Shown here one piece after another: positions 54,650 to 63,570 of a DNA stretch of 64,000 bases. Where the stretch lies: contig MKVT01000023.1 in the NCBI GenBank assembly GCA_001898935.1, forward strand, positions 1 through 64,000. Reading direction: 5' to 3'. The notes beneath the pieces were generated by a model, which searched no databases, was not told the origin of the DNA, and saw nothing but the letters and a program-made list of their open reading frames with translations. The position numbers and the translations under genes are program-made. Numbering within the stretch: the stretch's first letter is position 1; the number at the start of each line of letters is the position of its first letter. This DNA comes from Paludibacter sp. 47-17. Its GTDB lineage: Bacteria > Bacteroidota > Bacteroidia > Bacteroidales > Paludibacteraceae.

Positions 54650-55134
54650 AAACATCTATTTTTCAACGAATTATCGCTTCTGTTTTGCTTATTGCCATGC
54701 TGAGCAGCTGTGCAAGCACTACGCTTATTCAAACCATCCCGAGCGGAGCAAAGGTGTACATCGACGGCTCTCCTGTAGGCCCTACACCCTATAGCTTACG
54801 CGATTCGAAAATCACGGGCTCTGCAACCTCGGTACGTATCGAAGCCGAAGGATATGAAACTTTTCACACCGTGATCACAAAAGACGAGGAAGTAAACGTG
54901 GGAGCTATCGTAGGGGGAGTATTCTTTCTGATCCCTTTCTTGTGGACCATGCAATACAAGCCAGTTCACACCTACGAACTGCAACCTTTAAAAACAGAGG
55001 CTTCGGCTCCGGCAACCGATAGTAAATCGACAGCTGTTGCCGAGAAACTCCGCGACCTGAAGAAATTGCTGGACGAAGGAATTATTACCCAGGAAGAATT
55101 TGAAAAAGCGAAAGCGAAAGTGTTAGGTAACTAA
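54646..55134 (+). CDS. PEGA- and SHOCT-domain lipoprotein
   Basis: The 162-residue lipoprotein has lipobox LSSC (Cys22). A PEGA beta-domain (TLIQTIPSGAKVYIDGSPVG, RIEAEGYETFHTVI) lies at residues 26-85. A hydrophobic segment (VGAIVGGVFFLIPFLW) and a C-terminal SHOCT motif (KLRDLKKLLDEGIITQEEF) follow. PEGA domains are found in envelope proteins and SHOCT in oligomerising small proteins. The function is not known. Confidence 0.75.
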   Translation: MKTSIFQRIIASVLLIAMLSSCASTTLIQTIPSGAKVYIDGSPVGPTPYSLRDSKITGSATSVRIEAEGYETFHTVITKDEEVNVGAIVGGVFFLIPFLWTMQYKPVHTYELQPLKTEASAPATDSKSTAVAEKLRDLKKLLDEGIITQEEFEKAKAKVLGN

Positions 55135-55153
55135 CCTGCGGTTTGCTCCGGAT

Positions 55154-56260
55154 TTAAAGCACGATAAATATTTTGTCGTGCTTTTTTCGTTGGGTCTCGG
55201 CAATAATCAGATACATTCCTTTCTCCACTTTTCCTTCCAGCGACAAGATAGTGGTCAACGATCCCGAAAGTTGGCCTGAATATACCCGGCGGCCGTCGAT
55301 GGAATAAATGTGGTACGGCACCTCCGCGGCCGGACTCAGGTAGATGCTGAGTTCGTTGCGCGCATACTGGTAACTGACGGCAAACTTTTCCTGAATCTCG
55401 CCTCCCGCTGCTTCGGCATCCCACGGTTGTCCCTTGTTATTGCCCCATAAGAATTCGGCAAAGGCCGGATAATCGATGTACGGATTCCGGTTGCCCTGGA
55501 TGGCATATACTGCATTGTTGCGGTCGATTTCTTTCTGACTCACCGGATCGTCGCGGTGCCATTTCATCAGCAAACTGATGGCATAGGGCTTAAATACCGG
55601 ATAGGTATTCTGATACAACATACTTTCGGTACCCGTACTGCGCCAGTTGGGTGCATAATCCTCGTAACAGGTCACCATATACATATAGGTGCGGGCAAAA
55701 TCGCCTTTGTACTCGCCGGCGGGCTCAAACACCATCCCCGAATAGCCCGGATAAGTATTGTACCCTACTCTCGAAACCCCGTTGTCGAATTCGTAGTTCG
55801 TACCTACAACTCCCAGCGGAAAATTGGATTTTGCCGAATTGGCATCCACATTCGAAGGATAAAGGTTGTGCAGGTCGGAATAAGCCACCGTGTATTCGGG
55901 CTGCGGACTCCACCAACTCTTGGGCATGCTGTGCTCGCGATTGAGATTCGACCACGACGTGCGTTTTTCGCGCGAATACATATCCCAGAAATACCCGTCG
56001 GGATGCCAGTCGGTTGTGCGGAAATGGGTGCTCGAGCTATAATATTCCAACTGGATATGGGGCCGTATAAGGGTATGCAAAGCCGTTTTAAGAGCCGCTT
56101 CGCGCCGGCCTTCGGCTGCATTGTAATAACCCGGCGGGATGGTGGCTTTTCCCGCCAGCGGAATCAACAGCAACAGTAACAGCCATCTAAAGCTTACAGG
56201 GTTCGATTGATGTGTAATCGACACTCCGGATTGAAGCATTTTCAACATCTGAAAAATCAA
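55154..56260 (-). CDS. Secreted endonuclease I with T9SS-like tail (copy 1)
   Basis: This 368-residue nuclease of the EndA/NucM family (PF04231 type) has an internal signal peptide (WLLLLLLIPLAGKA). The active-site region is NREHSMPKSW, followed by DLHNLYPSNVDANSAKSN, GDFARTYMYMVTCYEDYAP, and WHRDDPVSQKEIDRNNAVY with QGNRNPYIDYP. The C-terminal 70 residues form a T9SS-type domain ending KHDKIFIVL. It degrades extracellular DNA or RNA. It overlaps the second copy by 4 bases. Its last codons contain the terminator of the convergent plus-strand unit. Confidence 0.9.
   Translation of the reverse strand: MIFQMLKMLQSGVSITHQSNPVSFRWLLLLLLIPLAGKATIPPGYYNAAEGRREAALKTALHTLIRPHIQLEYYSSSTHFRTTDWHPDGYFWDMYSREKRTSWSNLNREHSMPKSWWSPQPEYTVAYSDLHNLYPSNVDANSAKSNFPLGVVGTNYEFDNGVSRVGYNTYPGYSGMVFEPAGEYKGDFARTYMYMVTCYEDYAPNWRSTGTESMLYQNTYPVFKPYAISLLMKWHRDDPVSQKEIDRNNAVYAIQGNRNPYIDYPAFAEFLWGNNKGQPWDAEAAGGEIQEKFAVSYQYARNELSIYLSPAAEVPYHIYSIDGRRVYSGQLSGSLTTILSLEGKVEKGMYLIIAETQRKKHDKIFIVL
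55156..55187 (+). terminator. Terminator of the 54112-55134 unit, inside the convergent nuclease gene
   Basis: Arms aaagcacga (55156-55164) and tcgtgcttt (55176-55184) pair perfectly over 9 bases, followed by TTT. It ends plus-strand transcription but lies within the last codons of the minus-strand endonuclease. Confidence 0.75.
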
Positions 56261-59097
56261 GGTATAATTTTAAACGAAAACAACTGACCGGTATTCACAA
56301 TTCTTACAATATACATCGGATGACCCGTCACCGGAAGGGTAACCGTGGAGGAGGGTACTACATCGTCGTACTCCACTACGCCGGTAAGGGTATACATCTG
56401 CAGACGACTCCCCGCCTCGAGCTGTGTAAACACAATGCCTTCCGGAGTTGCACTCCAGCGGGGATGAAGCGGCTCTCCGTCACTTAATCCGCTAAGCATC
56501 AAGGTTTTCAACCCCACTTCATCCGACCATTCCGATCGCACATCTCCAATCACCGACCGTACCCGGTAGAAGTAATTCGTTACCGGCTCCAGGCTCTCCA
56601 TGCGGTAAGCCGTTCCTGTTACCGGCTGTTGTTGCAGGAGGTAGGCGTTCGATTCACTTCCATACACGACGAAAAAATCGTCGAGGGCCAGGTTGCCCGA
56701 AACTTTGTTGGTGTAGGTAATGCGTAACGACCGGACATTATCAGCACGATCGAAAGTATACGAAACTACTGTTTTCGACGTATTCTGGTAAGCGATATCG
56801 TCCACTTTTACCCATTGTTCGTTCCTGAGCGCTTCCACCGTAAACACATTGCCTGCTCCACTCGAGGGATAGCGGTACATAAAGTCGAACCTCGACACCG
56901 CATACGGATACACCGCCGTTTGCAGCCATTCGCCGGTGTTGCGCAACTGTATGGAGGGAGGTGCAACTCCCGAGCTGGCCGAAGTGGTATAAATCGCTCC
57001 TGCAGTCCCCGTCCATCCCTCAGGCAGCGGTTTACCGTTCGATCCTACCTTATCGAACCCTTCCGCCACGGTGATGTCGGCCGCACCCACCTTGGTATAT
57101 ACTTGCAGTTCGAACCGGTCGGTATATACATCCGACTCCCATTCGGCCACAAAATGCCTCGCACCAATATCCGAAGGTTCCATAGGCACCGGGACGGCAG
57201 GACCTGCCGTGGTAAAACGTACCGAATTCACCGAAGGCAAGGCTCCTGTTTCGCGTAAAGCACTTACCCGGTAGTAGTAAGAGGTGAGCGGCTGAAGATC
57301 GCGAACCGCGAACCGCGACGAATCGGCAGGAATCGTCGCCGTAAATACGGAAGTCTCCTGAGCGCTGAGGCTCATTACATGATTGCCCACCGGACTGAAA
57401 TCGTCGATGGGCAAACTGATCCATTCCTCTTCGTTGTAGACAGCCGTAGGATGCGTTACCGACGCTTTCCGGTGCAGCGTTTTATTCTCGCCCCACATCA
57501 ACCCGGGACCCCGATCGAAATACCCCACGGCATCGATCCGCAAGCCATTGTGCAACAAAGCAATAGCATCGTTACCATTGAAATTCATCACCGAATCGGT
57601 GTACAACGCAGCTTTGGCCTTCAACTCCTCGTTGGTACACAGTTTATTGATCACCACTACCGAACTGCCATGCGCCAATTCGCCTTTCAACGGAAATACC
57701 GATTCGTAGAGACCCGCGCCGTTCGACTGCTTCGCCAGCGCATAGTCGGCCAGCTGCACCGTTCGGCCCGTTCCGTTGTAAATCTCGATCGTTTTATTGT
57801 AACTGCTTCCCTCCACATACGACGAAATAAGCAGGTCGCCCGCCTTCGAAGGACGGGTGAAAAGTTCGACCGCATAACTGCCGGCACTCAAATCGGCAAT
57901 CCAGTGCAGGGTAGCTCCAACCGGAGTAACCCGGTCGGGCTCGAGTGCCATGAGCTGGCGCGATGCCTTCCCTTCCACCGGCAGCTGGAAAGGCTCATCG
58001 AGCCCCGCTCCCTCGAGCAACAAGGTGTCGCGGAAGGTACCCGAAGCAGTGGGGCGGAATTGCAGGCGCGTAGTACTGCCCGCAAGCAGTTCGCCGGCAG
58101 ATAGTACGGTGCGTAGCACTACAAAAGCCGGATGCTGATGCTTCAACCGCACCGTCAGGGTTCCCGAAATATTTTGTCCCTTCAGATGAATCGCTTTTCC
58201 GACGGTATCGCCCTGAAGGATCACATCGAAATCGACCGCTTCGCCTCTCCGGGGCAGGGTTAAAAATGCATCCGAAGGCTGGGGAAACGGATAGGCCTGC
58301 AAGGTATCGGGGCCCCAGATATACGAAACCAGATCGGGGTAATCGATAAACGGATTACGATTGCCCTGAATAGCATAAACGGCTTCCTGACGGAGGCGCT
58401 CCTTCACACTCACCGGATCGGCCGCATGCCATTGGAGCAACAGTTCCCTGGCCCAGGGAGTCCACACCGGATAGGTATTGCGTTGCATCATAGGCGAGGT
58501 CCACAGCGGAGCATAATGTTCGTAAACGGTAGCTATATACAGGTACGAACGGGCAAAATCGCCTTTGAATTCGTCGGCCGGTTCGAAGGCTTTCCCACTA
58601 TAGGCCGGGCTGAACGAACTGGTACCGATACGACTGACTCCGTTGTCGAATGTCGCATCTCCGGGTTTTACTATTCCCAGCGGATGATTGCTCTTCGACG
58701 AATTGGTGGAGCCATCCGAAGGATAAAGGTGAAACAAATCGCGATAGGCCATGTTCTCGGCCCCTCCCCACCAGCTTTTGGGAAGCGAGTGCTCGATGTG
58801 CATGCCCGAAATACTCGTATAGCCATCGAAATAACGAATAATATTCGAATACATGTCGATAACCGAACCATCGCTGTTTTGGTCGGTATGGAAAAATCCC
58901 TGCCAGGTGGCCCCTTCGCCGCTGCCGTACTTCAGCACTTTCACCGGCGCCGCCAGAGCACTCAGGCTCGATTTGAGCTCGGCTTTCGTCTTGTTACGCG
59001 CCTGGTAATAATAGCCTGCAGGCACTGCAGCTGTGGCCAGCTGTACCGCCAGCATCAGCAGCAGGATCACCAGGCCCGAACTGTTTTTCAATTTCAT
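56257..59097 (-). CDS. Large secreted endonuclease I with lamin-tail and Fn3-like domains (copy 2)
   Basis: The 946-residue protein has a signal peptide (LVILLLMLAVQLATAA). The endonuclease I core is at residues 25-270 (IEHSLPKSWWGGAENMAYRD, HLYPSDGSTNSSKSNHPLG, GDFARSYLYIATVYEHYAP, QGNRNPFIDYPDLVSYIWG). Beta-sandwich modules follow, then a lamin-tail domain (DLLISSYVEGSSYNKTIEIY, GNDAIALLHNGLRIDAVGYF), fibronectin-III-like units and a T9SS tail (PMYIVRIVNTGQLFSFKIIP). The extra domains suggest retention at the cell surface or binding to substrate. It is the middle gene of the three. Confidence 0.88.
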   Translation of the reverse strand: MKLKNSSGLVILLLMLAVQLATAAVPAGYYYQARNKTKAELKSSLSALAAPVKVLKYGSGEGATWQGFFHTDQNSDGSVIDMYSNIIRYFDGYTSISGMHIEHSLPKSWWGGAENMAYRDLFHLYPSDGSTNSSKSNHPLGIVKPGDATFDNGVSRIGTSSFSPAYSGKAFEPADEFKGDFARSYLYIATVYEHYAPLWTSPMMQRNTYPVWTPWARELLLQWHAADPVSVKERLRQEAVYAIQGNRNPFIDYPDLVSYIWGPDTLQAYPFPQPSDAFLTLPRRGEAVDFDVILQGDTVGKAIHLKGQNISGTLTVRLKHQHPAFVVLRTVLSAGELLAGSTTRLQFRPTASGTFRDTLLLEGAGLDEPFQLPVEGKASRQLMALEPDRVTPVGATLHWIADLSAGSYAVELFTRPSKAGDLLISSYVEGSSYNKTIEIYNGTGRTVQLADYALAKQSNGAGLYESVFPLKGELAHGSSVVVINKLCTNEELKAKAALYTDSVMNFNGNDAIALLHNGLRIDAVGYFDRGPGLMWGENKTLHRKASVTHPTAVYNEEEWISLPIDDFSPVGNHVMSLSAQETSVFTATIPADSSRFAVRDLQPLTSYYYRVSALRETGALPSVNSVRFTTAGPAVPVPMEPSDIGARHFVAEWESDVYTDRFELQVYTKVGAADITVAEGFDKVGSNGKPLPEGWTGTAGAIYTTSASSGVAPPSIQLRNTGEWLQTAVYPYAVSRFDFMYRYPSSGAGNVFTVEALRNEQWVKVDDIAYQNTSKTVVSYTFDRADNVRSLRITYTNKVSGNLALDDFFVVYGSESNAYLLQQQPVTGTAYRMESLEPVTNYFYRVRSVIGDVRSEWSDEVGLKTLMLSGLSDGEPLHPRWSATPEGIVFTQLEAGSRLQMYTLTGVVEYDDVVPSSTVTLPVTGHPMYIVRIVNTGQLFSFKIIP

Positions 59098-59249
59098 ACG
59101 GTAATAATTGTTTTTTTAAACGTCGTACGGAACTCGCATGCCAACATTACCATAACCTTGGATGCGAAGTTTCCTCTGCTATTTGTTTTCATTTGCATGC
59201 ATCCTACCGGTCACAACGGCGTGAAGCAGCTCCCTGCCCGTTGCCTGTT

Positions 59250-60389
59250 TTATTGAACGATGAATTTCTTAACGGCCTTCAGCGTGTCGGCATTGGCACG
59301 GAAAAAATACACTCCCGGTTTGAGCGAGCCCATCGATACGGCATCGCCTCCCAGCAAGGTGCCCGACAACAGCCGTACGCCGCTGATGTTCACCACTTCG
59401 TAGCTGAGCTCGCCCAGATCGGCGGCCACCATCATACTGCGTTCGTTGGCGTTGTAGTTCACACGGGCCAGGAGTTCGGCAGGAGTTTCCACTCCGGTTA
59501 CATCCCAGGCGCTGCCCTGGAGCGTACCCCAGATATGTTCGGCCAGTATCGGGTGATCGATAAAGGCGTTTCGATTTTTCTGATGTTTGTACACGGCGTT
59601 GTTGCGCACGATTTCTTTCTCCGAAACCGGATCCTGGCGGTGCCACTTCAGGAAGAGGGCGATGCTCCAGCTGTTGAGCGATGGGTAAGCGTTACCGCTG
59701 AACGAGGTCGACGAGGTGGAAAAGGTGCTCATCAAATCTTCGTAGCGGGTAACAAAATAAAAATACGTGCGGGCAAAGTCGCCCTTGTATTCATCAACGG
59801 GCTCGAAAACTCGTCCCGAATAGCCCGGAAATGTCGAACTGCCGCTGCGCCCCAACCCGTTCGTCAGCGTGGTACCATTGGCACATTCTCCGAACGGATC
59901 GTTACCCCGCTGCCCGTTGACTCTGCCGTCGGTGGGATAAATATGATGCGCATCCGACACCATGGGCGAACGCTCGTTGAACCAGCTCTGGGGGATGGAG
60001 TGTTCGCGGTTGTAACAATCGCATACGGTGGAGTAGTTGCCGCATTTTTTCTGACCATGCGTCCAGGTACAGGTAGAGTACATATCCCAGAGTTTTCCAT
60101 CGGGACGGGTATCACTTTCTTCGTAAATCGTGTACAGGAAATCGTAACTTTTTGTTACATACCCGCTCTTTATGATCTCATGCAACTCCGTTTTCAGAGC
60201 TTTGCCCGATTTGCCGTAAGCCGAGTTATAATAAGTGGCCGGAGCCTGCGCCTGCATGCCGGATGGAATCAATACAGCCAGCATCATTATCACCGCAAAC
60301 AGACTGCTGTTCACCCGTTGTACTTCCCTCCCGCGCATCGCAGGCCGGTGCGCCGGGCGTTTGTTAAAAAAATCAGTAGTATACATCAT
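59250..60389 (-). CDS. Secreted endonuclease I with T9SS-like tail (copy 3)
   Basis: The 379-residue paralogue has an internal signal region (SLFAVIMMLAVLIPSGMQAQ). The endonuclease I core is CDCYNREHSIPQSWFNERSP, HHIYPTDGRVNGQRGNDPFG, GDFARTYFYFVTRYEDLMS, and WHRQDPVSEKEIVRNNAVY with HQKNRNAFIDHP. Two cysteines are added near the active site (CTWTHGQKKCGNYSTVCDC). The C-terminal T9SS domain ends TLKAVKKFIVQ. The core sequences of the three copies are clearly diverged, so the duplication is old. Confidence 0.9.
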   Translation of the reverse strand: MMYTTDFFNKRPAHRPAMRGREVQRVNSSLFAVIMMLAVLIPSGMQAQAPATYYNSAYGKSGKALKTELHEIIKSGYVTKSYDFLYTIYEESDTRPDGKLWDMYSTCTWTHGQKKCGNYSTVCDCYNREHSIPQSWFNERSPMVSDAHHIYPTDGRVNGQRGNDPFGECANGTTLTNGLGRSGSSTFPGYSGRVFEPVDEYKGDFARTYFYFVTRYEDLMSTFSTSSTSFSGNAYPSLNSWSIALFLKWHRQDPVSEKEIVRNNAVYKHQKNRNAFIDHPILAEHIWGTLQGSAWDVTGVETPAELLARVNYNANERSMMVAADLGELSYEVVNISGVRLLSGTLLGGDAVSMGSLKPGVYFFRANADTLKAVKKFIVQ

Positions 60390-60602
60390 CGCTTTAAGTT
60401 GAGAAAAAGGGCTGCTAAGTTACAACATTTTTTGCGAACAACCGCACAAAATCACTACTTTAGGCAGTTTACCGGATGCTTTTAACTTCAGAACCGGTTG
60501 CACCGGGCCCGCACCGGCCGGGATCCTGAACATATTAGCCGAAAAATATGTTTTAGAATATAAAAAGGAGAACAATACGCCTTCTTTTTCATAAAAAAGT
60601 AG

Positions 60603-60610
60603 TACTTTTG
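60603..60610 (+). promoter_or_regulatory. -7 promoter element of fba
   Basis: TACTTTTG followed by CATCC, a full TAnnTTTG match with the usual GCA context, 35 bases before the fba ATG. Confidence 0.7.
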
Positions 60611-60645
60611 CATCCATAATCTCAACAATTTAAATTAAATAGAGT

Positions 60646-61638
60646 ATGTTAAGTTACAAAGAACTTGGATTAGTTAACACCAAAGACTTATTCAAAAAAG
60701 CGGTAGAAGGCGGTTACGCTATTCCCGCGTTTAACTTTAATAACCTGGAGCAGCTTCAGGCTATTATTTCTGCTTGTGTTGAAACCAAATCTCCGGTGAT
60801 CCTGCAGGTATCGAGCGGAGCACGTAAATACGCCAACCAGACGCTGTTGCGCTACATGGCCCAGGGTGCGGTTGAATATGCTAAAGAATTGGGTTATGCA
60901 ATTCCTATCGTACTGCACCTCGACCACGGCGACAGCTTCGAACTGTGCAAAGAATGTATCGATATGGGTTTCTCGTCGGTGATGATCGACGGTTCGCACC
61001 TTCCTTACGAAGACAATATCGCTCTTACCAAACGTGTGGTTGAATATGCCCACTCGAAAGATGTGACTGTTGAAGGCGAACTCGGTATCCTGGCCGGTGT
61101 TGAAGACGATGTGGTGGCCGAACATCATACCTACACCCGTCCCGAAGAAGTGGTTGATTTCGTATCGCGTACCGGTGTCGATTCGCTGGCTATCTCGATC
61201 GGAACTTCGCACGGCGCCAACAAATTTACTCCGGCTCAGTGTACCCGCGACGAAAACGGCATCCTGATTCCTCCTCCGTTGCGTTTCGACATCCTCGAAG
61301 AAATTGAAAAACAAATCCCCGGATTCCCCATCGTACTTCACGGTTCGTCGTCGGTTCCGCAGCAATACGTGGCTACCATCAACCAATATGGCGGTGCATT
61401 GAAAGATTCGATCGGTATCCCCGAAGAGCAACTCCGCCGTGCCGCTAAATCGGCTGTATGTAAAGTAAACATCGACTCGGATGGTCGTCTGGCTATGACT
61501 GCTGCCGTTCGCGAAGTATTTGCTAAAAACCCGGGCGAATTCGACCCACGCAAATACCTCGGTCCTGCCCGCGAAGAGCTGAAAAAACTCTACAAGCACA
61601 AAACCGAGCACGTATTGGGAAGCGCCGGAAAAGCGTAA
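60646..61638 (+). CDS. fba: Class II fructose-1,6-bisphosphate aldolase
   Basis: This 330-residue zinc-dependent aldolase of glycolysis and gluconeogenesis has YAIPAFNFNNLEQLQAI, the metal and substrate segments VLHLDHGDSFELCKECID and EGELGILAGVEDDVV, the second zinc region SIGTSHGANKF, and phosphate-binding LHGSSSVP followed by KVNIDSDGRLAM. All key residues are present. It is monocistronic, with a promoter and terminator of its own and strongly biased, regular codon use as expected for a highly expressed gene. Confidence 0.95.
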   Translation: MLSYKELGLVNTKDLFKKAVEGGYAIPAFNFNNLEQLQAIISACVETKSPVILQVSSGARKYANQTLLRYMAQGAVEYAKELGYAIPIVLHLDHGDSFELCKECIDMGFSSVMIDGSHLPYEDNIALTKRVVEYAHSKDVTVEGELGILAGVEDDVVAEHHTYTRPEEVVDFVSRTGVDSLAISIGTSHGANKFTPAQCTRDENGILIPPPLRFDILEEIEKQIPGFPIVLHGSSSVPQQYVATINQYGGALKDSIGIPEEQLRRAAKSAVCKVNIDSDGRLAMTAAVREVFAKNPGEFDPRKYLGPAREELKKLYKHKTEHVLGSAGKA

Positions 61639-61660
61639 GTACCAAGGGTATAAAATCTGA

Positions 61661-61688
61661 AAAAGAGGGCTGAACGGCCCTCTTTTTT
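61661..61688 (+). terminator. Terminator of fba
   Basis: aaaagagggc (61661-61670) pairs with gccctctttt (61677-61686), loop tgaacg, with further T residues: a standard intrinsic terminator. Confidence 0.93.
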
Positions 61689-61701
61689 GTTTTGCATGGT
61701 A

Positions 61702-61726
61702 TGTCTCGTCCTGAAATATGGTTACA
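61702..61726 (+). repeat. Left terminal inverted repeat of the IS3 element
   Basis: Starts TGTCTCGTCCTGAAA and ends GGTTACA. It shares about 18 of 25 positions with the complement of the right end, with GTCCT and GTTACA as the clearest common blocks. Confidence 0.7.
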
Positions 61727-61758
61727 TAAAATAAGTCACAAAGAAAGAAAAAGAAGGA

Positions 61759-62043
61759 TTGCTTTATGTAAAGCGCACACAACGAGATTACAGATTGTCC
61801 TTTAAGCTTCAAGTAGTAAGCGAAGTAGAAAATGAGGAGTTAAGCATTAGAGGTGCTTTGCGCAAGTATGGTATTCAATCCCATGGAACGGTATTGAATT
61901 GGATAAGAAAATATGGTACTTTTGACCGTGAATATCAAATACAACGCCTTATGATCAAAGGTCCTGAGCAAAGAATTTTAGAGTTGGAACAACGTGTAAA
62001 ACTACTCGAAAAACAGAAGAATAGTTTGGAAAAAACAAGTTGA
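61759..62043 (+). CDS. IS3-family OrfA (transposase, HTH subunit)
   Basis: The 94-residue protein reads from a TTG after a good ribosome site (AAGAAGGA); no ATG is available in frame. It has a transposase helix-turn-helix (SFKLQVVSEVENEELSIRGA, RKYGIQSHGTVLNWIRKYG) and a leucine-zipper coiled coil (RILELEQRVKLLEKQKNSLE). The frame ends in a run of six A, where a one-base slip would join it to the OrfB frame. Confidence 0.8.
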   Translation: MLYVKRTQRDYRLSFKLQVVSEVENEELSIRGALRKYGIQSHGTVLNWIRKYGTFDREYQIQRLMIKGPEQRILELEQRVKLLEKQKNSLEKTS

Positions 62044-63039
62044 AACAGCAGAGCAAAAAGCTATATTTTTCGATATGATGATAGATATAGCAGAAAAAGA
62101 GTTGAAAATTCCGATACGAAAAAAGTCTTTACCCGGACAGTCGAAAATTACACAAAAGAGCAAAGAAGATCAATAACCTTTGCTTGCCGACTGTTCGGGG
62201 TCAGCCGCCAGGCTTATTACCTCCGACACAACAGTGAGGTTCGGATGCAGGTTAAAGCAGAACAAGCAATCAGTTTGGTTCAATAAGTGCGACACCAGTT
62301 GCCCCGACTGGGAACCCGCAAGCTATATCACCTGCTCCATGAGCCCTTACGGAATCTACAAGTAGGCAGAGACTGCATGTTTGCGATAATGAAAGCCAAT
62401 CATTTAGATATAAAGCCCAAACGACAGTATCGGATTACAACAAACTCACACCATCGTTTTCGCAAGCATAAGAACTTGATCGAAGGATTAGACATAAACA
62501 AACCCGAACAAGTCTGGGTATCTGACATAACCTATGTGGGCAGCCGTACAAATCCCCTGTATCTGTCGCTGGTTACAGATGCTTATTCAAAGAAAATAAT
62601 GGGTTAAGACTTATCTGACAGTCTTGCTGTCGAGGGTAGTTTAAGAGCCATGAAGAAGTCGCTTAGAGAAAGGAAATACAGAACTCGTCCATTAATCCAT
62701 CATTCCGACAGAGGATGACAGTATTGCAGTAAGGAGTACCAAACTCTTTTGGAAACGAATCGTATCACCCCGAGCATGACCGAAAGTTATGATCCGTATG
62801 CCACTGCCATTGCAGAGCGTGTTAATGGAATACTGAAAGATGAATTTATATTGGAAAAGTACAATTTAGATAGGCAGACTATGCAGTACTACGTAAAAGA
62901 CTGCGTCAAAAAGCATAATAAAATAAGGCCTCATTACTCGTGCCATATGCTGACACCCAAACAAATGCACTGTCAGAGTCAAGTAAAAATACGTACTTAT
63001 AAAAAATCCTTAAGTTTGAAGGTTAGTCTTCAAACTTAA
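62037..63039 (+). pseudogene. IS3-family OrfB (DDE integrase), broken
   Basis: Conceptual pieces in order: VETAEQKAIFFDMMIDIAEK; then a one-base shift at a run of A near 62145; then RSITFACRLFGVSRQAYYL, a stop after SLVQ (62284-62286), RHQLPRLGTRKLYHLLHEP and PEQVWVSDITYVG with the first Asp. A stop follows KIMG (usually Tyr), the second Asp is in HHSDRG directly before another stop, and AERVNGILKDEF has the Glu. So the DDE triad is recognisable, but three nonsense codons and a frameshift inactivate it. Confidence 0.85.
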
Positions 63040-63068
63040 GGATAAAAGATTTTTTTTGTATAAAAAAC

Positions 63069-63093
63069 TGTAACGGTTATTTAGGACTAGTCA
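63069..63093 (+). repeat. Right terminal inverted repeat of the IS3 element
   Basis: Starts TGTAACGGTTATTTAGG and ends ACTAGTCA, the imperfect complement of the left end. Confidence 0.7.
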
Positions 63094-63138
63094 CTTAGTA
63101 CAGTACTGTACTACGAATTAGTGCACTACTGCACTAAG
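63094..63138. repeat. Nested palindrome cluster next to the IS right end
   Basis: An 18-base perfect palindrome tagtacagtactgtacta (63096-63113) and a hairpin ttagtgca/tgcactaa (63118-63125, 63130-63137, loop ctac) stand side by side. They are enclosed by cttag (63094-63098) and ctaag (63134-63138). The whole can fold as a cloverleaf-like structure. It begins directly after the IS end. Confidence 0.6.
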
Positions 63139-63212
63139 CACCTCTACACAGGCTACGACACACCACCACAGGGAGTATATGCAGGCACATCCATACGAGG
63201 GGAATCACTTAA

Positions 63213-63374
63213 CTACTTAGGAAAGCGTAAAGCGCAATATCTTAAACCTTCGAACAAATCAGCATCCGTAGCCAGTTCCATGGCCGTTTTGTGAAAACAC
63301 CGCCATTGGCTTGTAAAATCTTTCATCGACTTGAATGGCTTCTGCCTGAAATAGGATTTGATTATTTTCTTCAT
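63213..63374 (-). CDS. Doubtful short ORF
   Basis: 53 codons from the ATG at 63374 (MKKIIKSYFRQKPFKSMKDF) to GLRYCALRFPK. It is basic, without signal or helix pattern, and may be a fragment of a longer gene. It is listed only because the codons look gene-like and the flanks are otherwise empty. Confidence 0.25.
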   Translation of the reverse strand: MKKIIKSYFRQKPFKSMKDFTSQWRCFHKTAMELATDADLFEGLRYCALRFPK

Positions 63375-63517
63375 ATGTTGAGTATAAAGGGTTGGAAAGG
63401 AGTTTAAAATTGGGTACAAAGATGGAAAAAAATGTGGAGGTAGCAACTTATAAAATGTTCTAAAACATATTTATGAAAAAACACAACAACAATCAAATTT
63501 TGTTAAAGATTTTTTCA

Positions 63518-63525
63518 TACATTTG
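63518..63525 (+). promoter_or_regulatory. -7 promoter element of the cas6-like gene
   Basis: TACATTTG, full match to TAnnTTTG, 45 bases before the ATG at 63571. Confidence 0.6.
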
Positions 63526-63570
63526 TCAGGCTTAGAGAAATTCGTTTACAAAACCCTTAAATCCAGATAC

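Larger units (their letters stand above)
61702..63093 (+). mobile_element. Decayed IS3-family insertion sequence
   Basis: It encodes an OrfA-like helix-turn-helix protein and an OrfB-like DDE integrase, between imperfect terminal inverted repeats (61702-61726 and 63069-63093). OrfB is broken by a frameshift and three in-frame stops, so the element cannot move on its own. No clear target-site duplication is visible beside the ends. Confidence 0.85.
63139..63570. other. Mostly noncoding stretch before cas6
   Basis: AT-rich DNA with one doubtful short minus-strand frame (63213-63374) and a promoter-like motif at 63518. I found no CRISPR repeats here. Confidence 0.5.

Noticed and set aside
63139-63570. 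Search for a CRISPR array between the IS and the cas6-like gene
   Set aside because: No regularly spaced direct repeats are visible; only palindromes and AT-rich DNA.
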